From Lentzea waywayandensis (GTDB taxonomy: Bacteria > Actinomycetota > Actinomycetes > Mycobacteriales > Pseudonocardiaceae), in NCBI RefSeq assembly GCF_900115955.1, contig NZ_FOYL01000002.1, positions 868,001 through 932,000 of the forward strand: DNA of 64,000 nucleotides, written 5' to 3'. The position numbers and the translations under genes were made by a program. Below, piece after piece: positions 30,559 to 41,867 of this stretch. How positions within the stretch are numbered: position 1 is the stretch's first letter; each line of letters opens with the position of its first letter. The notes below the pieces were generated by a model. It saw only the letters and a program-made list of their open reading frames with translations, was not told the origin of the DNA and searched no databases.

Positions 30559-31206
30559 ATGAGCAAGGTCGACAACCCGACGAGGGCCGAGCGGGCGCAC
30601 GCCACCCGCGAGCTGATCCTGACCGCGGCGGAGCGCCTGTTCGCCGAGCACGGGGTGCTGGCGGTCTCGAACCGCCAGGTCAGCGAAGCGGCGGGACAGG
30701 GCAACAACACCGCCGTCGGCTACCACTTCGGCACCAAGGCCGACCTCGTCCGGGCGATCGCGCGCAAGCACCTGGCACAGGTCGAGGAGATCCGGCAGCG
30801 CATGGTCTCCGAGCTCGGCGACTCCCCGGACATCCGGGACTGGCTCAGCTGCCTCGTCCGCCCGGTCACCGAGCACCTGGACGCGGTCGGCAGCCCCACC
30901 TGGTTCGCCCGGTTCGGCGCGCAGGTCATGACCGACCCGACGCTGCGGCCGATCATCATCGAGGAGACGCGCTCGTCACCGTCGCAGGTGCGCCTCCTGG
31001 CCGGCCTGAACGCGTGCCTGGCCGACCTGCCGGACGACGTGCGGGCCGAACGCCACGACATGGCCCGCCAGCTGCTGGTGCACATGATCGCCGAACGCGA
31101 GCGCGCCCTGGCCGACGACACCCCGACCCCGCGCGCCAGCTGGCACGACACCGCGACGGGACTGGTGGACGCGCTCGTCGGCCTGTGGCGGGCGCCGGTC
31201 TCCTAA
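30559..31206 (+). CDS. TetR-family regulator of the adjacent MFS pump
   Basis: 215 residues. N-terminal TetR helix-turn-helix (ATRELILTAAERLFAEHG, VSNRQVSEAAGQGNNTAVGY, HFGTKADLVRA) and an all-helical ligand domain. I choose ATG 30559 (GTG 30556 precedes it); the 22-residue upstream extension is not TetR-like. The operator at 30453-30472 and divergence from the MFS gene define its target. Its last 4 nt overlap the convergent PucR-type gene. Confidence 0.9.
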   Translation: MSKVDNPTRAERAHATRELILTAAERLFAEHGVLAVSNRQVSEAAGQGNNTAVGYHFGTKADLVRAIARKHLAQVEEIRQRMVSELGDSPDIRDWLSCLVRPVTEHLDAVGSPTWFARFGAQVMTDPTLRPIIIEETRSSPSQVRLLAGLNACLADLPDDVRAERHDMARQLLVHMIAERERALADDTPTPRASWHDTATGLVDALVGLWRAPVS

Positions 31207-32189
31207 GCGTTGTCCCGCAGCCGCCGCAGCATCAGCGCCAGGTGCAACCGGAACCGCCCGGACGCCTCGTCCAGGCCGAACCCGAGCACCGACTCGGCGC
31301 GGACGAGCCGGGCGGTCATCGTGCTGTGGTGCCGGTGCAGCACCGCCGCCGCCTTGCGCACCGAACCGGTGGCGGACAACGCGTCCAGCATCGTGATCAT
31401 GCCCGGCTCGGCGGCCAGCCGGTCTAGTGCGCGCACGTCCGGCAGCGCCGCGATGTCCGCGGAGTCGAGCTGTTCGGCGAGAAGTGCCAACCCGCCGAGC
31501 CTTTCCCACCACACCACCGGCTCACTGTCCGATGTGTACCGCAACGCCGTCCGCGCGGCGTGCCAGGATCGCGCCGCCTCGATCGCGGGCAGCAACGGCC
31601 CGATGCCGAGACGCCCTTCCACGTCGGGGACCTCGGTGCTCAGCACCGCCCGCACGGTGCCCAGCAGCACCGACCGCCCCGGCACCTCGCCGGTCGCCGC
31701 GAGCACGCGCAACGGCGCTGTGGCGGCGATGCCGAGCAGGTGCAGGGCACGAGATCGTTCCGCTGTACCAACGCTTTCGGACAGCACGAGCTCGATGAGC
31801 GCCGGATCGCCCAGTTCCGGCAACGGCACGCTGGAGTGCTCCAGCAGCACGGCGGCCGCGATCGCGAACCGTTCCAGCAACATGTCGTCCAACGGCGCGG
31901 GCGTGCCCTCCCGCGCGACCCAGACCCGCACGCCGCCTTCGAGAGCGCGGACGGCGGCCCGCGCGGGCACTGGCCCCGCCGTGACGGCACCACCGGTGTC
32001 GGCTCGCAGCGCCAGTCCCTGTCCTGGCGCGCTCAGGCCGACCGGGCACCCGGCGAGTTCGGACGTGCTGCGCACCAACGCGTCCAGGCCCGCGCGCTCG
32101 GTGATCAGGCGATCGAAGAACCCGATCACCCTCACCGCGCTCTCGGCGTCGGCGTCCAGCCCGGACAACCTCAGCAGCAGGCCTCGCAT
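31203..32189 (-). CDS. PucR-family helix-turn-helix regulator
   Basis: 328 residues. A variable N-terminal sensory region (about 1-240) without recognised cofactor motif leads to a C-terminal PucR-type HTH (LDALSATGSVRKAAAVLHRH, HSTMTARLVRAESVLGF, then RFRLHLALMLRRL). Such proteins activate or repress catabolic genes. I start at ATG 32189 (MRGLLLRLSGLD); an 18-residue upstream extension is possible. It is divergent from the esterase gene at 32288 with a 98-nt gap, so the esterase is the likely target. It converges with TetR and overlaps it by 4 nt. Confidence 0.85.
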   Translation of the reverse strand: MRGLLLRLSGLDADAESAVRVIGFFDRLITERAGLDALVRSTSELAGCPVGLSAPGQGLALRADTGGAVTAGPVPARAAVRALEGGVRVWVAREGTPAPLDDMLLERFAIAAAVLLEHSSVPLPELGDPALIELVLSESVGTAERSRALHLLGIAATAPLRVLAATGEVPGRSVLLGTVRAVLSTEVPDVEGRLGIGPLLPAIEAARSWHAARTALRYTSDSEPVVWWERLGGLALLAEQLDSADIAALPDVRALDRLAAEPGMITMLDALSATGSVRKAAAVLHRHHSTMTARLVRAESVLGFGLDEASGRFRLHLALMLRRLRDNA

Positions 32190-32287
32190 CACGCCACCAT
32201 AGCCCCGACAGGTGGCTGGCCGGGCGCCCGAATCTCCCGCCACGTGTCGGCTGCCCGCACCGCCACATCGAGCCGAGGATCAATCCC

Positions 32288-33250
32288 ATGAGCTACGACA
32301 TCGATCCGGAACTCCTGCCCTGGCTCGACATGCTGCCGCAGGTGGTCATGACCGACTACGACGCGCTGGTCGCCGCCCGCACCCAGCAGTCGGAACTGGC
32401 CGGCCTCGTGCCGGCGTACGAACCGGCGAACCCGATCGACGTCCGCGACGAGACTATTCCCGGTCCCTCCGGCGCTCCGGACGTACCGGTGCGGATCTAC
32501 CGCCGCTCCGGCAGCACGGGCCCCGTGCCCGGCCTGGTCTACATCCACGGCGGCGGGTTCGTCGTCGGCAGCGTCGAGATGTTCGACGCGCACGTGCTGA
32601 AGATCGTGGACGAACTGGACGTCGTCGTCGTGTCGGTGGACTACCGGCTGGCGCCCGAGCACCCGTTCCCGGCGCCGGTCGAGGACTGCTACGCGGCACT
32701 GACCTGGGCGGCGGCCAAGGCCGACGAGCTGGGCATCGACCCCGCCCGGCTCGGCATCGGCGGGGAGAGCGCGGGCGGCGGGCTCACCGCGGGAACCGTG
32801 CTGCTGGCACGGGACCGCGGCGGCCCCCAGCTGGCCTTCCAGTTCCTCGGCATCCCCGAGCTGGACGACCGGCTCGACACCGAGTCGATGCGGGACTACG
32901 TGGACACCCCGCTGTGGAACCGCCCCAACGCGATCTACAGCTGGACCGCCTACCTGGGCACCGAACCGGGCGGCGACGACGTCTCGCCGTACGCCGCCCC
33001 GGCACGGGCCACCGACCTCTCAGGGCTGCCGCCCGCGTTCGTCACCACCTGCCAGTACGACCCGTTGCGCGACGAGGGCGTCGAGTACGCACGGCGGCTC
33101 GCGCACGCCGGCGTACCCACCGAACTGCGCCTCTACCCCGCCACGTTCCACGGGTCCTCGCTCGTCCAGAGCGCGGAGATCACGCGCCGGATGTTCGCCG
33201 ACGAGATCGAGGCGCTGCGCCGCGGACTGAAGGTCACAAGCTCCCCGTGA
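32288..33250 (+). CDS. Hormone-sensitive-lipase-type esterase
   Basis: 320 residues, HSL (family IV) alpha/beta hydrolase: oxyanion motif HGGGFVVGS near 90, nucleophile GESAGGG near 160, Asp in TCQYDPLRDEG and His in FHGSS near the C terminus. Cytoplasmic, acting on short-chain acyl esters of unknown identity. ATG 32288 has GAGG about 10 nt upstream. Divergent from the PucR gene, which probably controls it. Its 3' end overlaps the convergent endoglucanase by 17 nt. Confidence 0.9.
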   Translation: MSYDIDPELLPWLDMLPQVVMTDYDALVAARTQQSELAGLVPAYEPANPIDVRDETIPGPSGAPDVPVRIYRRSGSTGPVPGLVYIHGGGFVVGSVEMFDAHVLKIVDELDVVVVSVDYRLAPEHPFPAPVEDCYAALTWAAAKADELGIDPARLGIGGESAGGGLTAGTVLLARDRGGPQLAFQFLGIPELDDRLDTESMRDYVDTPLWNRPNAIYSWTAYLGTEPGGDDVSPYAAPARATDLSGLPPAFVTTCQYDPLRDEGVEYARRLAHAGVPTELRLYPATFHGSSLVQSAEITRRMFADEIEALRRGLKVTSSP

Positions 33251-35279
33251 CCGCGCTGCCCGACCTGGTGACGTGGTAGGTGACGGTGGCGCCACTCCAG
33301 TAGTGGAACGTCAGCGTCACCCGCGCGTTGTCGTTGACCTCGGCGAAGAACTCCGGCGTGAGCGTCGTGGCGCCGGTGGTGTAGTTCGGCGCGAACGCCC
33401 GGTCGAACTCCTTGAAGGAGGTCCAGTTGTGCGGGCCGGCGTTCGACCCGTCCGCGTACCTCGCCTCCATCGTGGCGAGCAGGTCGCCGCGGAAGGTGGT
33501 CGGGATCGAGAACGCGCCGGTGGTGCCGGTCGCGGCGGACAGCACCGGGACGTCGTGGGTGATGAGGTTGATCCGCCACGGCACTCCGGCCGAGAACTGG
33601 GCCGACAGCACGGCGTTCGTGCCGTAGCTCCGCGATCCGCTCAGCCGGGTCATCGCCGCCGCGGTCAGGGTGAGCTGGTCGCCCGCGATCGTGTAGTCGG
33701 TGCCCCGCACCAGTTCCGTCGTACCCTGGCGCAGGCTGGTGAACGTGGTTCCGTTGGTGTTCAACGTGATCGTCTTGGCGGCGACGGCACTCGACCGGGC
33801 GCTGAACACCTGGTCGCTCGACGCCGTGCCGGAACGGGTGGCCCAGCTCGACTTGATCTGCGCGATCAGCTCGGGATCGCTCCACTGGAAGGACGTGCGG
33901 CCGAGGTGCTGGCCGTTGTCCCACAGCATCGTGGTGATCTTCTTGGTGCGCGCGTAGTAACCGAGGTGCTCGAAGAACTTCAGCTTCTCGCCCTGCTCGA
34001 TCGTGCCGGTGTGCCGGTCGAACCCGAGCAGCCCGTACTCGCCGAGGATCACCGGGACGCCACGGGCGACGAAGGTGTTGTACACGCGGTCGAACGAGTC
34101 GGTCAGGTCCTTCTGCGCGGTCGCGTCGTACCGCGTGCCGCCGGCCACGTTCACGCTGAACGGCCAGTAGCCGTAGTAGTGCACGGTCGCGATCAGGTTC
34201 GGGTCGTTGAACCCGCGCATCGACGTCGCCAGCTCGTCGAGCCGCGCCTGGTCGGACGACGTGTGCAGGGTGGGCAGCACGAGGAGCCTGCTCGCGTTGT
34301 TGCCGCCGGACCGCCGCACGATGTCGCGGAACGACGCGTTCAGCTCGTGCAGCAACTGGGCGCTCTGGGCGTCACCCGAACTGCCGGTGAACTGCGGCTC
34401 GTTCACGCTCTCGAAGACGAGCTTTCCCGGCGAGTCCTTGAAAGCGGCCGCGAGCTGCGTCCAGATCGCGTTGTAGCGGGTGAGCACGCCGGTCCGGTCG
34501 GACGGCATGGCCGAGATCCACTGCCACGAGTCGTGGTGGATGTTGATCATCACCTGGAAGCCGTCCGCCAACGCCCAGCCGACGACCTCCTTGACGCGGT
34601 TGAGGTAAGCCGCCTCGATGGTGTGGTCCGACGCCTGGTGCTGTCCCCACGTGACGGGGATGCGGATGCTCTTGAAGCCCTGCGCCTTCACGTTGTCCAG
34701 CAAGGCTTCCGTGACCCGCGGGTTGCCCCAGGACGTCTCGTCGGCGCCAGTCGAGTCCAGCGTGTTGCCGAGGTTCCAGCCCGGCTGCATCGCCGCCACC
34801 TGCGCCATCGCGTCGCCCGGCACGGGATTTCCCGTCGTGGTCGTGGTGGTCGTCGTCGGGGTCGGCCCGGGACTGCCGGTGCACGTGACTCCGTTGAGCG
34901 CGAACGACTCCGGCGCGGTGTTCGTGCCCGACCAGCTGCCGTTGAAGCCGAACGAGACCTTGGCGTTCGGCTCGATCACCTTGTTGTAGCCCGCGTCCGC
35001 GGCCGTGACCTGACTGCCGGACGACGTGACGGTCGCGTTCCAGGCCTGCGTCACCTGCTGGCCCGACGGCCACGTCCAGGTCAGCCGCCAGCCGTCGACC
35101 CGGTCACCGACGTTGGTCACGGACACGTTGGCGGTGAACCCGTTCTGCCACTGGCTCGGGACCGCGTAGTCCACCTTGCACCCCGGCGCGGCGGCGGCCG
35201 GAGCCACGACCGCAAGGCCGATGCTCGCGGCCACCGACACGAACGCCGCCGTCAGCGCGACGATGCGCCTTCCGGTCAT
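33234..35279 (-). CDS. Secreted endoglucanase: CBM2-GH5_4-X2-CBM46
   Basis: 681 residues. Signal peptide (1-31, PAAAA), CBM2 (about 33-133, first Cys C34 and last C133, with W residues for cellulose binding), a Thr/Pro linker (138-152), GH5 catalytic barrel (about 155-480) with acid/base Glu294 in VNEP and nucleophile Glu414 in ILGEYG, then an X2 immunoglobulin-like module (about 488-578) and a CBM46-like domain (about 580-681). GH5_4-X2-CBM46 is a known arrangement in which CBM46 completes the active cleft for cellulose and xyloglucan/glucan. ATG 35279 has GGAGGTGG upstream. A TGGGAGCGTTCCCA operator lies 20 nt upstream of the start, so it belongs to the CebR-type regulon with the divergent GH9 gene. 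Confidence 0.92.
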   Translation of the reverse strand: MTGRRIVALTAAFVSVAASIGLAVVAPAAAAPGCKVDYAVPSQWQNGFTANVSVTNVGDRVDGWRLTWTWPSGQQVTQAWNATVTSSGSQVTAADAGYNKVIEPNAKVSFGFNGSWSGTNTAPESFALNGVTCTGSPGPTPTTTTTTTTGNPVPGDAMAQVAAMQPGWNLGNTLDSTGADETSWGNPRVTEALLDNVKAQGFKSIRIPVTWGQHQASDHTIEAAYLNRVKEVVGWALADGFQVMINIHHDSWQWISAMPSDRTGVLTRYNAIWTQLAAAFKDSPGKLVFESVNEPQFTGSSGDAQSAQLLHELNASFRDIVRRSGGNNASRLLVLPTLHTSSDQARLDELATSMRGFNDPNLIATVHYYGYWPFSVNVAGGTRYDATAQKDLTDSFDRVYNTFVARGVPVILGEYGLLGFDRHTGTIEQGEKLKFFEHLGYYARTKKITTMLWDNGQHLGRTSFQWSDPELIAQIKSSWATRSGTASSDQVFSARSSAVAAKTITLNTNGTTFTSLRQGTTELVRGTDYTIAGDQLTLTAAAMTRLSGSRSYGTNAVLSAQFSAGVPWRINLITHDVPVLSAATGTTGAFSIPTTFRGDLLATMEARYADGSNAGPHNWTSFKEFDRAFAPNYTTGATTLTPEFFAEVNDNARVTLTFHYWSGATVTYHVTRSGSAVTGSL

Positions 35280-35298
35280 GCCACCCACCTCCACGGCC

Positions 35299-35312
35299 TG
35301 GGAGCGTTCCCA
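35299..35312. promoter_or_regulatory. CebR-type operator upstream of GH5 endoglucanase
   Basis: TGGGAGCGTTCCCA, one substitution from the palindrome TGGGAGCGCTCCCA known as the CebR site of streptomycete cellulose genes. It lies 12 nt downstream of a TACAGT -10 read on the minus strand (35329 to 35324). Confidence 0.7.
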
Positions 35313-35330
35313 GTCGGAGCCGGACTGTAA

Positions 35331-38141
<2,811 letters not shown>

Positions 38142-38193
38142 CGACTTCGGGACGGGACGTTCTGCGCGGCAGGCGTCCCGCCCCGACCCCAGC

Positions 38194-38227
38194 CGCGTTC
38201 ATGGCACAGCGTCGTGCCATGAACGCG
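38194..38227 (+). terminator. Hairpin after GH9 gene
   Basis: Perfect 14-bp inverted repeat CGCGTTCATGGCAC (38194-38207) / GTGCCATGAACGCG (38214-38227), 6-nt loop, 52 nt after GH9 and 25 nt before the LacI start. Probably a terminator; its dyad symmetry and place also allow an operator of the LacI gene. Confidence 0.6.
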
Positions 38228-38252
38228 CTCTCACGGCCCTACGATGAACGTC

Positions 38253-39275
38253 ATGACGGAGATCGACCGGCAGCGACGGCCCGGCCCGCGGATCGAGGAG
38301 GTCGCCCGACTGGCCGGGGTGTCCAAGTCCACGGTCTCCAGGGTGATCAACGACGAACGGTACGTGAGCGACAAGGCGCGGGACGCCGTGCACACGGCGA
38401 TCACCCACCTCAGGTACAGCCCGAACCAGGCCGCCCGCTCGCTCGCGGGCAGCAAGGCGAACGCCATCGCGTTGATCGTCTCCGAGCAGAGCGGCCGCGT
38501 GCTCGGCGACCCGTTCTTCGCCGGGGTGCTGCGCGGGGTGCACGCCGAGCTGACCGGGCGGCAGATCCAGCTGCTGCTCCTGCTCAGCCACCCGGAGGAC
38601 CACGACGACCTCCTGGCCTACCTGGCGAGCGGTCACGTCGACGGCGCGCTGCTGGTGAGCCTGCACGGCGACGACCCGCTGCCACGCCGGCTCCAGGAGA
38701 TCGGCCTGCCGGTCGTCGTGGGCGGACGCCCCCTGGGCTCCGGCTCGGTCCCGTTCGTGGACTCGGACAACTTCACCGGCGGCCTGGACGCGGTGCGGCA
38801 CCTGGTCTCACTGGGACGCACCAGGATCGCGACCGTCGCGGGCCCGCGCGACATGGCGGCGGGCCTCGACCGGCTCAGCGGCTGGCGGCGCGGGCTCGGC
38901 GAGGCGAGGCTGCCCGCGGACCTCGTCGCCGAGGCCGACTTCACGCCGGAGAGCGGCGCTCGCGCGATGACCGAACTGCTCGACCGGGCACCCGACGTCG
39001 ACGCGGTCTTCGTCGCCGCCGACATCATCGCGCTGGGCGTGCTCCAGGTGCTGCACGCCCGTGGCAAGCGCGTGCCCGAGGACGTGGCGGTCGTCGGGTT
39101 CGACGACTCGCTGCTCGCGTCCACGGCCACTCCCCCGCTCACCACGGTCCGGCAGGACGTCGAGCAACTCGGCCGCACGATGACGTGGCGGCTGCTGGGC
39201 GAACTGGCCGGCGAGGACGGCCTTCCGCCGTCGCTGTTGCTGCCGACCTCTCTGGTGCGTCGCGCGAGCGCCTGA
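38253..39275 (+). CDS. LacI-family repressor, CebR paralogue 1
   Basis: 340 residues. N-terminal LacI helix-turn-helix with RIEEVARLAGVSKSTVSRVI followed by the hinge helix (AARSLAGSKANAIAL) and a periplasmic-binding-like domain ending LLPTSLVRRASA. It is closely similar along its whole length to the LacI protein at 44055, and both resemble CebR. I use ATG 38253, which aligns with the paralogue's MTEGRSRRPGPR; ATG 38244 is also in frame. In Streptomyces CebR binds TGGGAGCGCTCCCA and is released by cellobiose/cellotriose; the operators at 35299, 35440, 39440, 39581 and 49141 are likely targets of one or both paralogues. Confidence 0.9.
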   Translation: MTEIDRQRRPGPRIEEVARLAGVSKSTVSRVINDERYVSDKARDAVHTAITHLRYSPNQAARSLAGSKANAIALIVSEQSGRVLGDPFFAGVLRGVHAELTGRQIQLLLLLSHPEDHDDLLAYLASGHVDGALLVSLHGDDPLPRRLQEIGLPVVVGGRPLGSGSVPFVDSDNFTGGLDAVRHLVSLGRTRIATVAGPRDMAAGLDRLSGWRRGLGEARLPADLVAEADFTPESGARAMTELLDRAPDVDAVFVAADIIALGVLQVLHARGKRVPEDVAVVGFDDSLLASTATPPLTTVRQDVEQLGRTMTWRLLGELAGEDGLPPSLLLPTSLVRRASA

Positions 39276-39439
39276 CGCGGTGAGGTCTGGTTCGACGAGA
39301 GTCGCGGCGGCCGGACGGCCGCACACCGGTGTCGTACGCGGGCCGCGCCGCCAGGAACCGTCTGCCGCAGACCAACACAGGCCCTGACGGCGGTGCGTGC
39401 CGGGTGAAGCACGCAGTGTTAACCCAAAGGACATACTTC

Positions 39440-39453
39440 CGGGAACGCTCCCA
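39440..39453. promoter_or_regulatory. Distal CebR-type half-degenerate operator
   Basis: CGGGAACGCTCCCA matches TGGGAGCGCTCCCA at 12 of 14 positions, 141 bp upstream of the perfect operator at 39581. Two sites at this spacing could be bridged by a LacI-type tetramer or two dimers. Confidence 0.5.
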
Positions 39454-39540
39454 GGTTTCCCAACCGTGACCTGAGTCATGAACCACGAGGTCACCCCGTC
39501 GAACGACATCGAAAAGGCCTGGTGTGGGCCGAAGTGTGTC

Positions 39541-39570
39541 TTGACACACGTTCGAAGCCAGTACGACACT
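39541..39570 (+). promoter_or_regulatory. Promoter of the ceb importer operon
   Basis: Consensus -35 TTGACA (39541-39546), 18-nt spacer, GACACT (39565-39570) as -10; TACGAC at 39562 is an alternative. The predicted start near 39577 is just ahead of the operator. Confidence 0.55.
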
Positions 39571-39580
39571 CCTCGGCATC

Positions 39581-39594
39581 TGGGAGCGCTCCCA
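39581..39594. promoter_or_regulatory. CebR-type operator upstream of cebE
   Basis: Perfect TGGGAGCGCTCCCA at about +4 to +17 relative to the predicted start, 34 nt before the cebE start codon. Confidence 0.8.
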
Positions 39595-39627
39595 GACCCT
39601 CGCCGCCGAGACCAGAGGAGTTCTCCC

Positions 39628-40908
39628 GTGCGACACCGTTGGATCAGCGTGCTGATCTGTGCCGCCGTGTCCGCCGCCGCCACCACCGCTTGCGGATCAG
39701 GCGGGGCCACTCAGACCGCGGACGGAAAGACCGAACTGACGATCGCCACGTTCAACGAGTTCGGCTACGAAGAGCTGTTCAAGGAGTACGAGGCGGCTCA
39801 TTCGGACGTCAAGATCACCCAGCGCAAGACCGGACAGGGTCAGCCGCACCACCAGAACCTGTTCACCAAGCTGGGCGCCGGCTCCGGACTCGCCGACATC
39901 GAGGCCGTCGAAGAGGGCTACCTGAGCCAGGTGATGTCGAAGTCCGGGCAGTTCAACGATCTCAAGGAGATCGGCCCGAAGATCGAGGACAACCGCTGGC
40001 TCCAGTGGAAGACCGACGCCGTCACCACCAAGGACGGCAAGCTCATCGGCTATGGCACCGACATCGGCCCGCTCGCCATGTGCTACCGCAAGGACCTGTT
40101 CGCCCAAGCCGGTCTGCCGTCCGACCCGGAAGGCGTGAAGGCGCTCTTCACCACGTGGGACAGCTACTTCGCCGCAGGTGACACGTTCATCGCCAAGGTC
40201 CCCGGCGTCGCCTGGTTCGACAGCGCCGCCCAGGTCTACAACGCGATGCACAACCAGCACGAGACCGGCTACTACGACAAGTCCGACAAGCTGGTCGTCG
40301 ACACCAACACCGCCATCAAGGCGGACTGGACCGCGGTGACCGGCGCTGTCGCAAAGGGACAGTCGGCACGGCTCGGTGCGTTCAGCAACGAGTGGAACAC
40401 CGGGTTCAAGCTCGGCAAGTTCGCCACCAAGACCTGCCCGTCGTGGATGCTCGGCGTCGTGGAGTCGCAGGCCGGCCCCGAGAACAAGGGCAAGTGGGCG
40501 GTCACCGACGCGTTCCCGAACGGTGGCGGCAACTGGGGCGGCTCGTACCTGAGCGTGCCGAAGCAGAGCAAGAACGCCAAGAAGGCCGCCGAGCTCGCCG
40601 CCTGGCTGACCGCGCCGGAGCAGCAGATCAAGGCGTTCAAGGCCAAGGGCACCTTCCCCAGCCAGGTCAAGGCGCTCGACGCGCCGGAGCTGCTGGAGCA
40701 GGCCAACGCCTACTTCGGTGACGTCAAGGCCGGCGCGCTGTTCGCCACACAGGCCAAGAAGATCAAGATCGCGCAGTACAAGGGTCCGGCCGACGGCCAG
40801 ATCCAGGAGACGGTGTTCAGCCCGGCACTGCAGTCGGTCGAGCAGGGCAAGAACGCCGACGAGGCCTGGACCACCGCCGTCGAGGGCGCTCAGAAGGCGG
40901 CCAAGTAG
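39628..40908 (+). CDS. cebE: Cello-oligosaccharide ABC transporter, binding lipoprotein
   Basis: 426 residues. Lipoprotein signal with lipobox TTAC-GSGG (Cys near 22), then a family 1 extracellular solute-binding protein; WLTAPEQQIKAFKAKGTFPS near the C terminus is typical of the oligosaccharide group. It should bind cellobiose/cellotriose outside the membrane and deliver them to the two permeases downstream. GTG 39628 with AGAGGAG 8 nt upstream gives the compact signal peptide; the longer frame crosses the operator and is not used. No ATPase gene is in this operon, as in Streptomyces, where the shared MsiK energises it. Confidence 0.93.
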   Translation: MRHRWISVLICAAVSAAATTACGSGGATQTADGKTELTIATFNEFGYEELFKEYEAAHSDVKITQRKTGQGQPHHQNLFTKLGAGSGLADIEAVEEGYLSQVMSKSGQFNDLKEIGPKIEDNRWLQWKTDAVTTKDGKLIGYGTDIGPLAMCYRKDLFAQAGLPSDPEGVKALFTTWDSYFAAGDTFIAKVPGVAWFDSAAQVYNAMHNQHETGYYDKSDKLVVDTNTAIKADWTAVTGAVAKGQSARLGAFSNEWNTGFKLGKFATKTCPSWMLGVVESQAGPENKGKWAVTDAFPNGGGNWGGSYLSVPKQSKNAKKAAELAAWLTAPEQQIKAFKAKGTFPSQVKALDAPELLEQANAYFGDVKAGALFATQAKKIKIAQYKGPADGQIQETVFSPALQSVEQGKNADEAWTTAVEGAQKAAK

Positions 40909-41867
40909 TGACGGCCACTCTCTCCAAGGTCGACCGCGGGCGAGCGGAGGAGGTTCGCCCGCGGCCGCCGCGGTGGCACCGGGTGTCCAAACTGGACGCG
41001 AAGGTGTCGCCGTACCTGTTCGTCGCGCCGTTCTTCTTGCTGTTCGGCGCGATCGGGCTGTTCCCGCTGCTCTACACTGCCTACGTCTCCCTGTTCGACT
41101 GGGAGGTCGGCGCCGACGACCCGGCGTTCATCGGGCTGGAGAACTACCGGACCCTCTTCGAGGACGGGCAGTTCTGGAACGCGCTGTTCAACACGTTCAG
41201 CATCTTCGTGCTCTCCAGCGGTCCGCAGATCGTGGTGGCCGTGGTCCTGGCGGCGCTGCTGAACGCGAACCTGCGGGCCCGCACCGGCTGGCGGATGGGC
41301 GTGCTGCTGCCCTACGTGGCCAGCCTGGTGGCGTTGACGATCATCTTCGGCAACCTGTTCGGCCCGCAGTACGGCCTGGTGAACAGCGTGCTCACCACCG
41401 TGGGCATCGGCCCGATCGACTGGCAGGCCAGCACCTTCGGCAGCCACGTCGCCATCGCGTCGATGGTCAACTGGCGGTGGACCGGGTACAACGCGCTGAT
41501 CGTCCTGGCCGCCATGCAGGCGATCCCCCGTGACGTCTACGAGGCCGCACTGGTCGACGGCGCGAGCGCGCTGCGGCGGTTCTTCAGCATCACGCTCCCG
41601 ATGCTGAAGCCGACGCTGATCTTCGTGATCGTCACCTCGACCATCGGCGGCCTGCAGATCTTCACCGAGCCGAAGCTGTTCGAGCCGTCCGGCGGCAGCG
41701 GCGGCGGCACGGAGCACCAGTACCAGACCGTCGTGCTCTACCTGTACCAGTCGGCGTTCCAGGGCCTCGACCTCGGCTACGCCTCCGCCATCGCGTGGGT
41801 GCTGTTCATGGTCGTGATCGCCGTGGCAGGCCTCAACTTCTTCATCACCAGGAGGGCGGTCCGATGA
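40908..41867 (+). CDS. cebF: Cello-oligosaccharide ABC transporter permease
   Basis: 319 residues, six membrane segments (LFVAPFFLLFGAIGLFPLL is TM1) and the permease EAA loop (YEAALVDGASALRRFFSITL) that contacts the ATPase. GTG 40908 overlaps the cebE stop by 1 nt. Pairs with the next permease to form the membrane channel; energised in trans. Confidence 0.93.
   Translation: MTATLSKVDRGRAEEVRPRPPRWHRVSKLDAKVSPYLFVAPFFLLFGAIGLFPLLYTAYVSLFDWEVGADDPAFIGLENYRTLFEDGQFWNALFNTFSIFVLSSGPQIVVAVVLAALLNANLRARTGWRMGVLLPYVASLVALTIIFGNLFGPQYGLVNSVLTTVGIGPIDWQASTFGSHVAIASMVNWRWTGYNALIVLAAMQAIPRDVYEAALVDGASALRRFFSITLPMLKPTLIFVIVTSTIGGLQIFTEPKLFEPSGGSGGGTEHQYQTVVLYLYQSAFQGLDLGYASAIAWVLFMVVIAVAGLNFFITRRAVR

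Noticed and set aside
39276..39627. Extra gene between the first LacI gene and cebE
   Set aside because: The frame extending upstream of cebE crosses the promoter and operator and lacks similarity; the region is regulatory.
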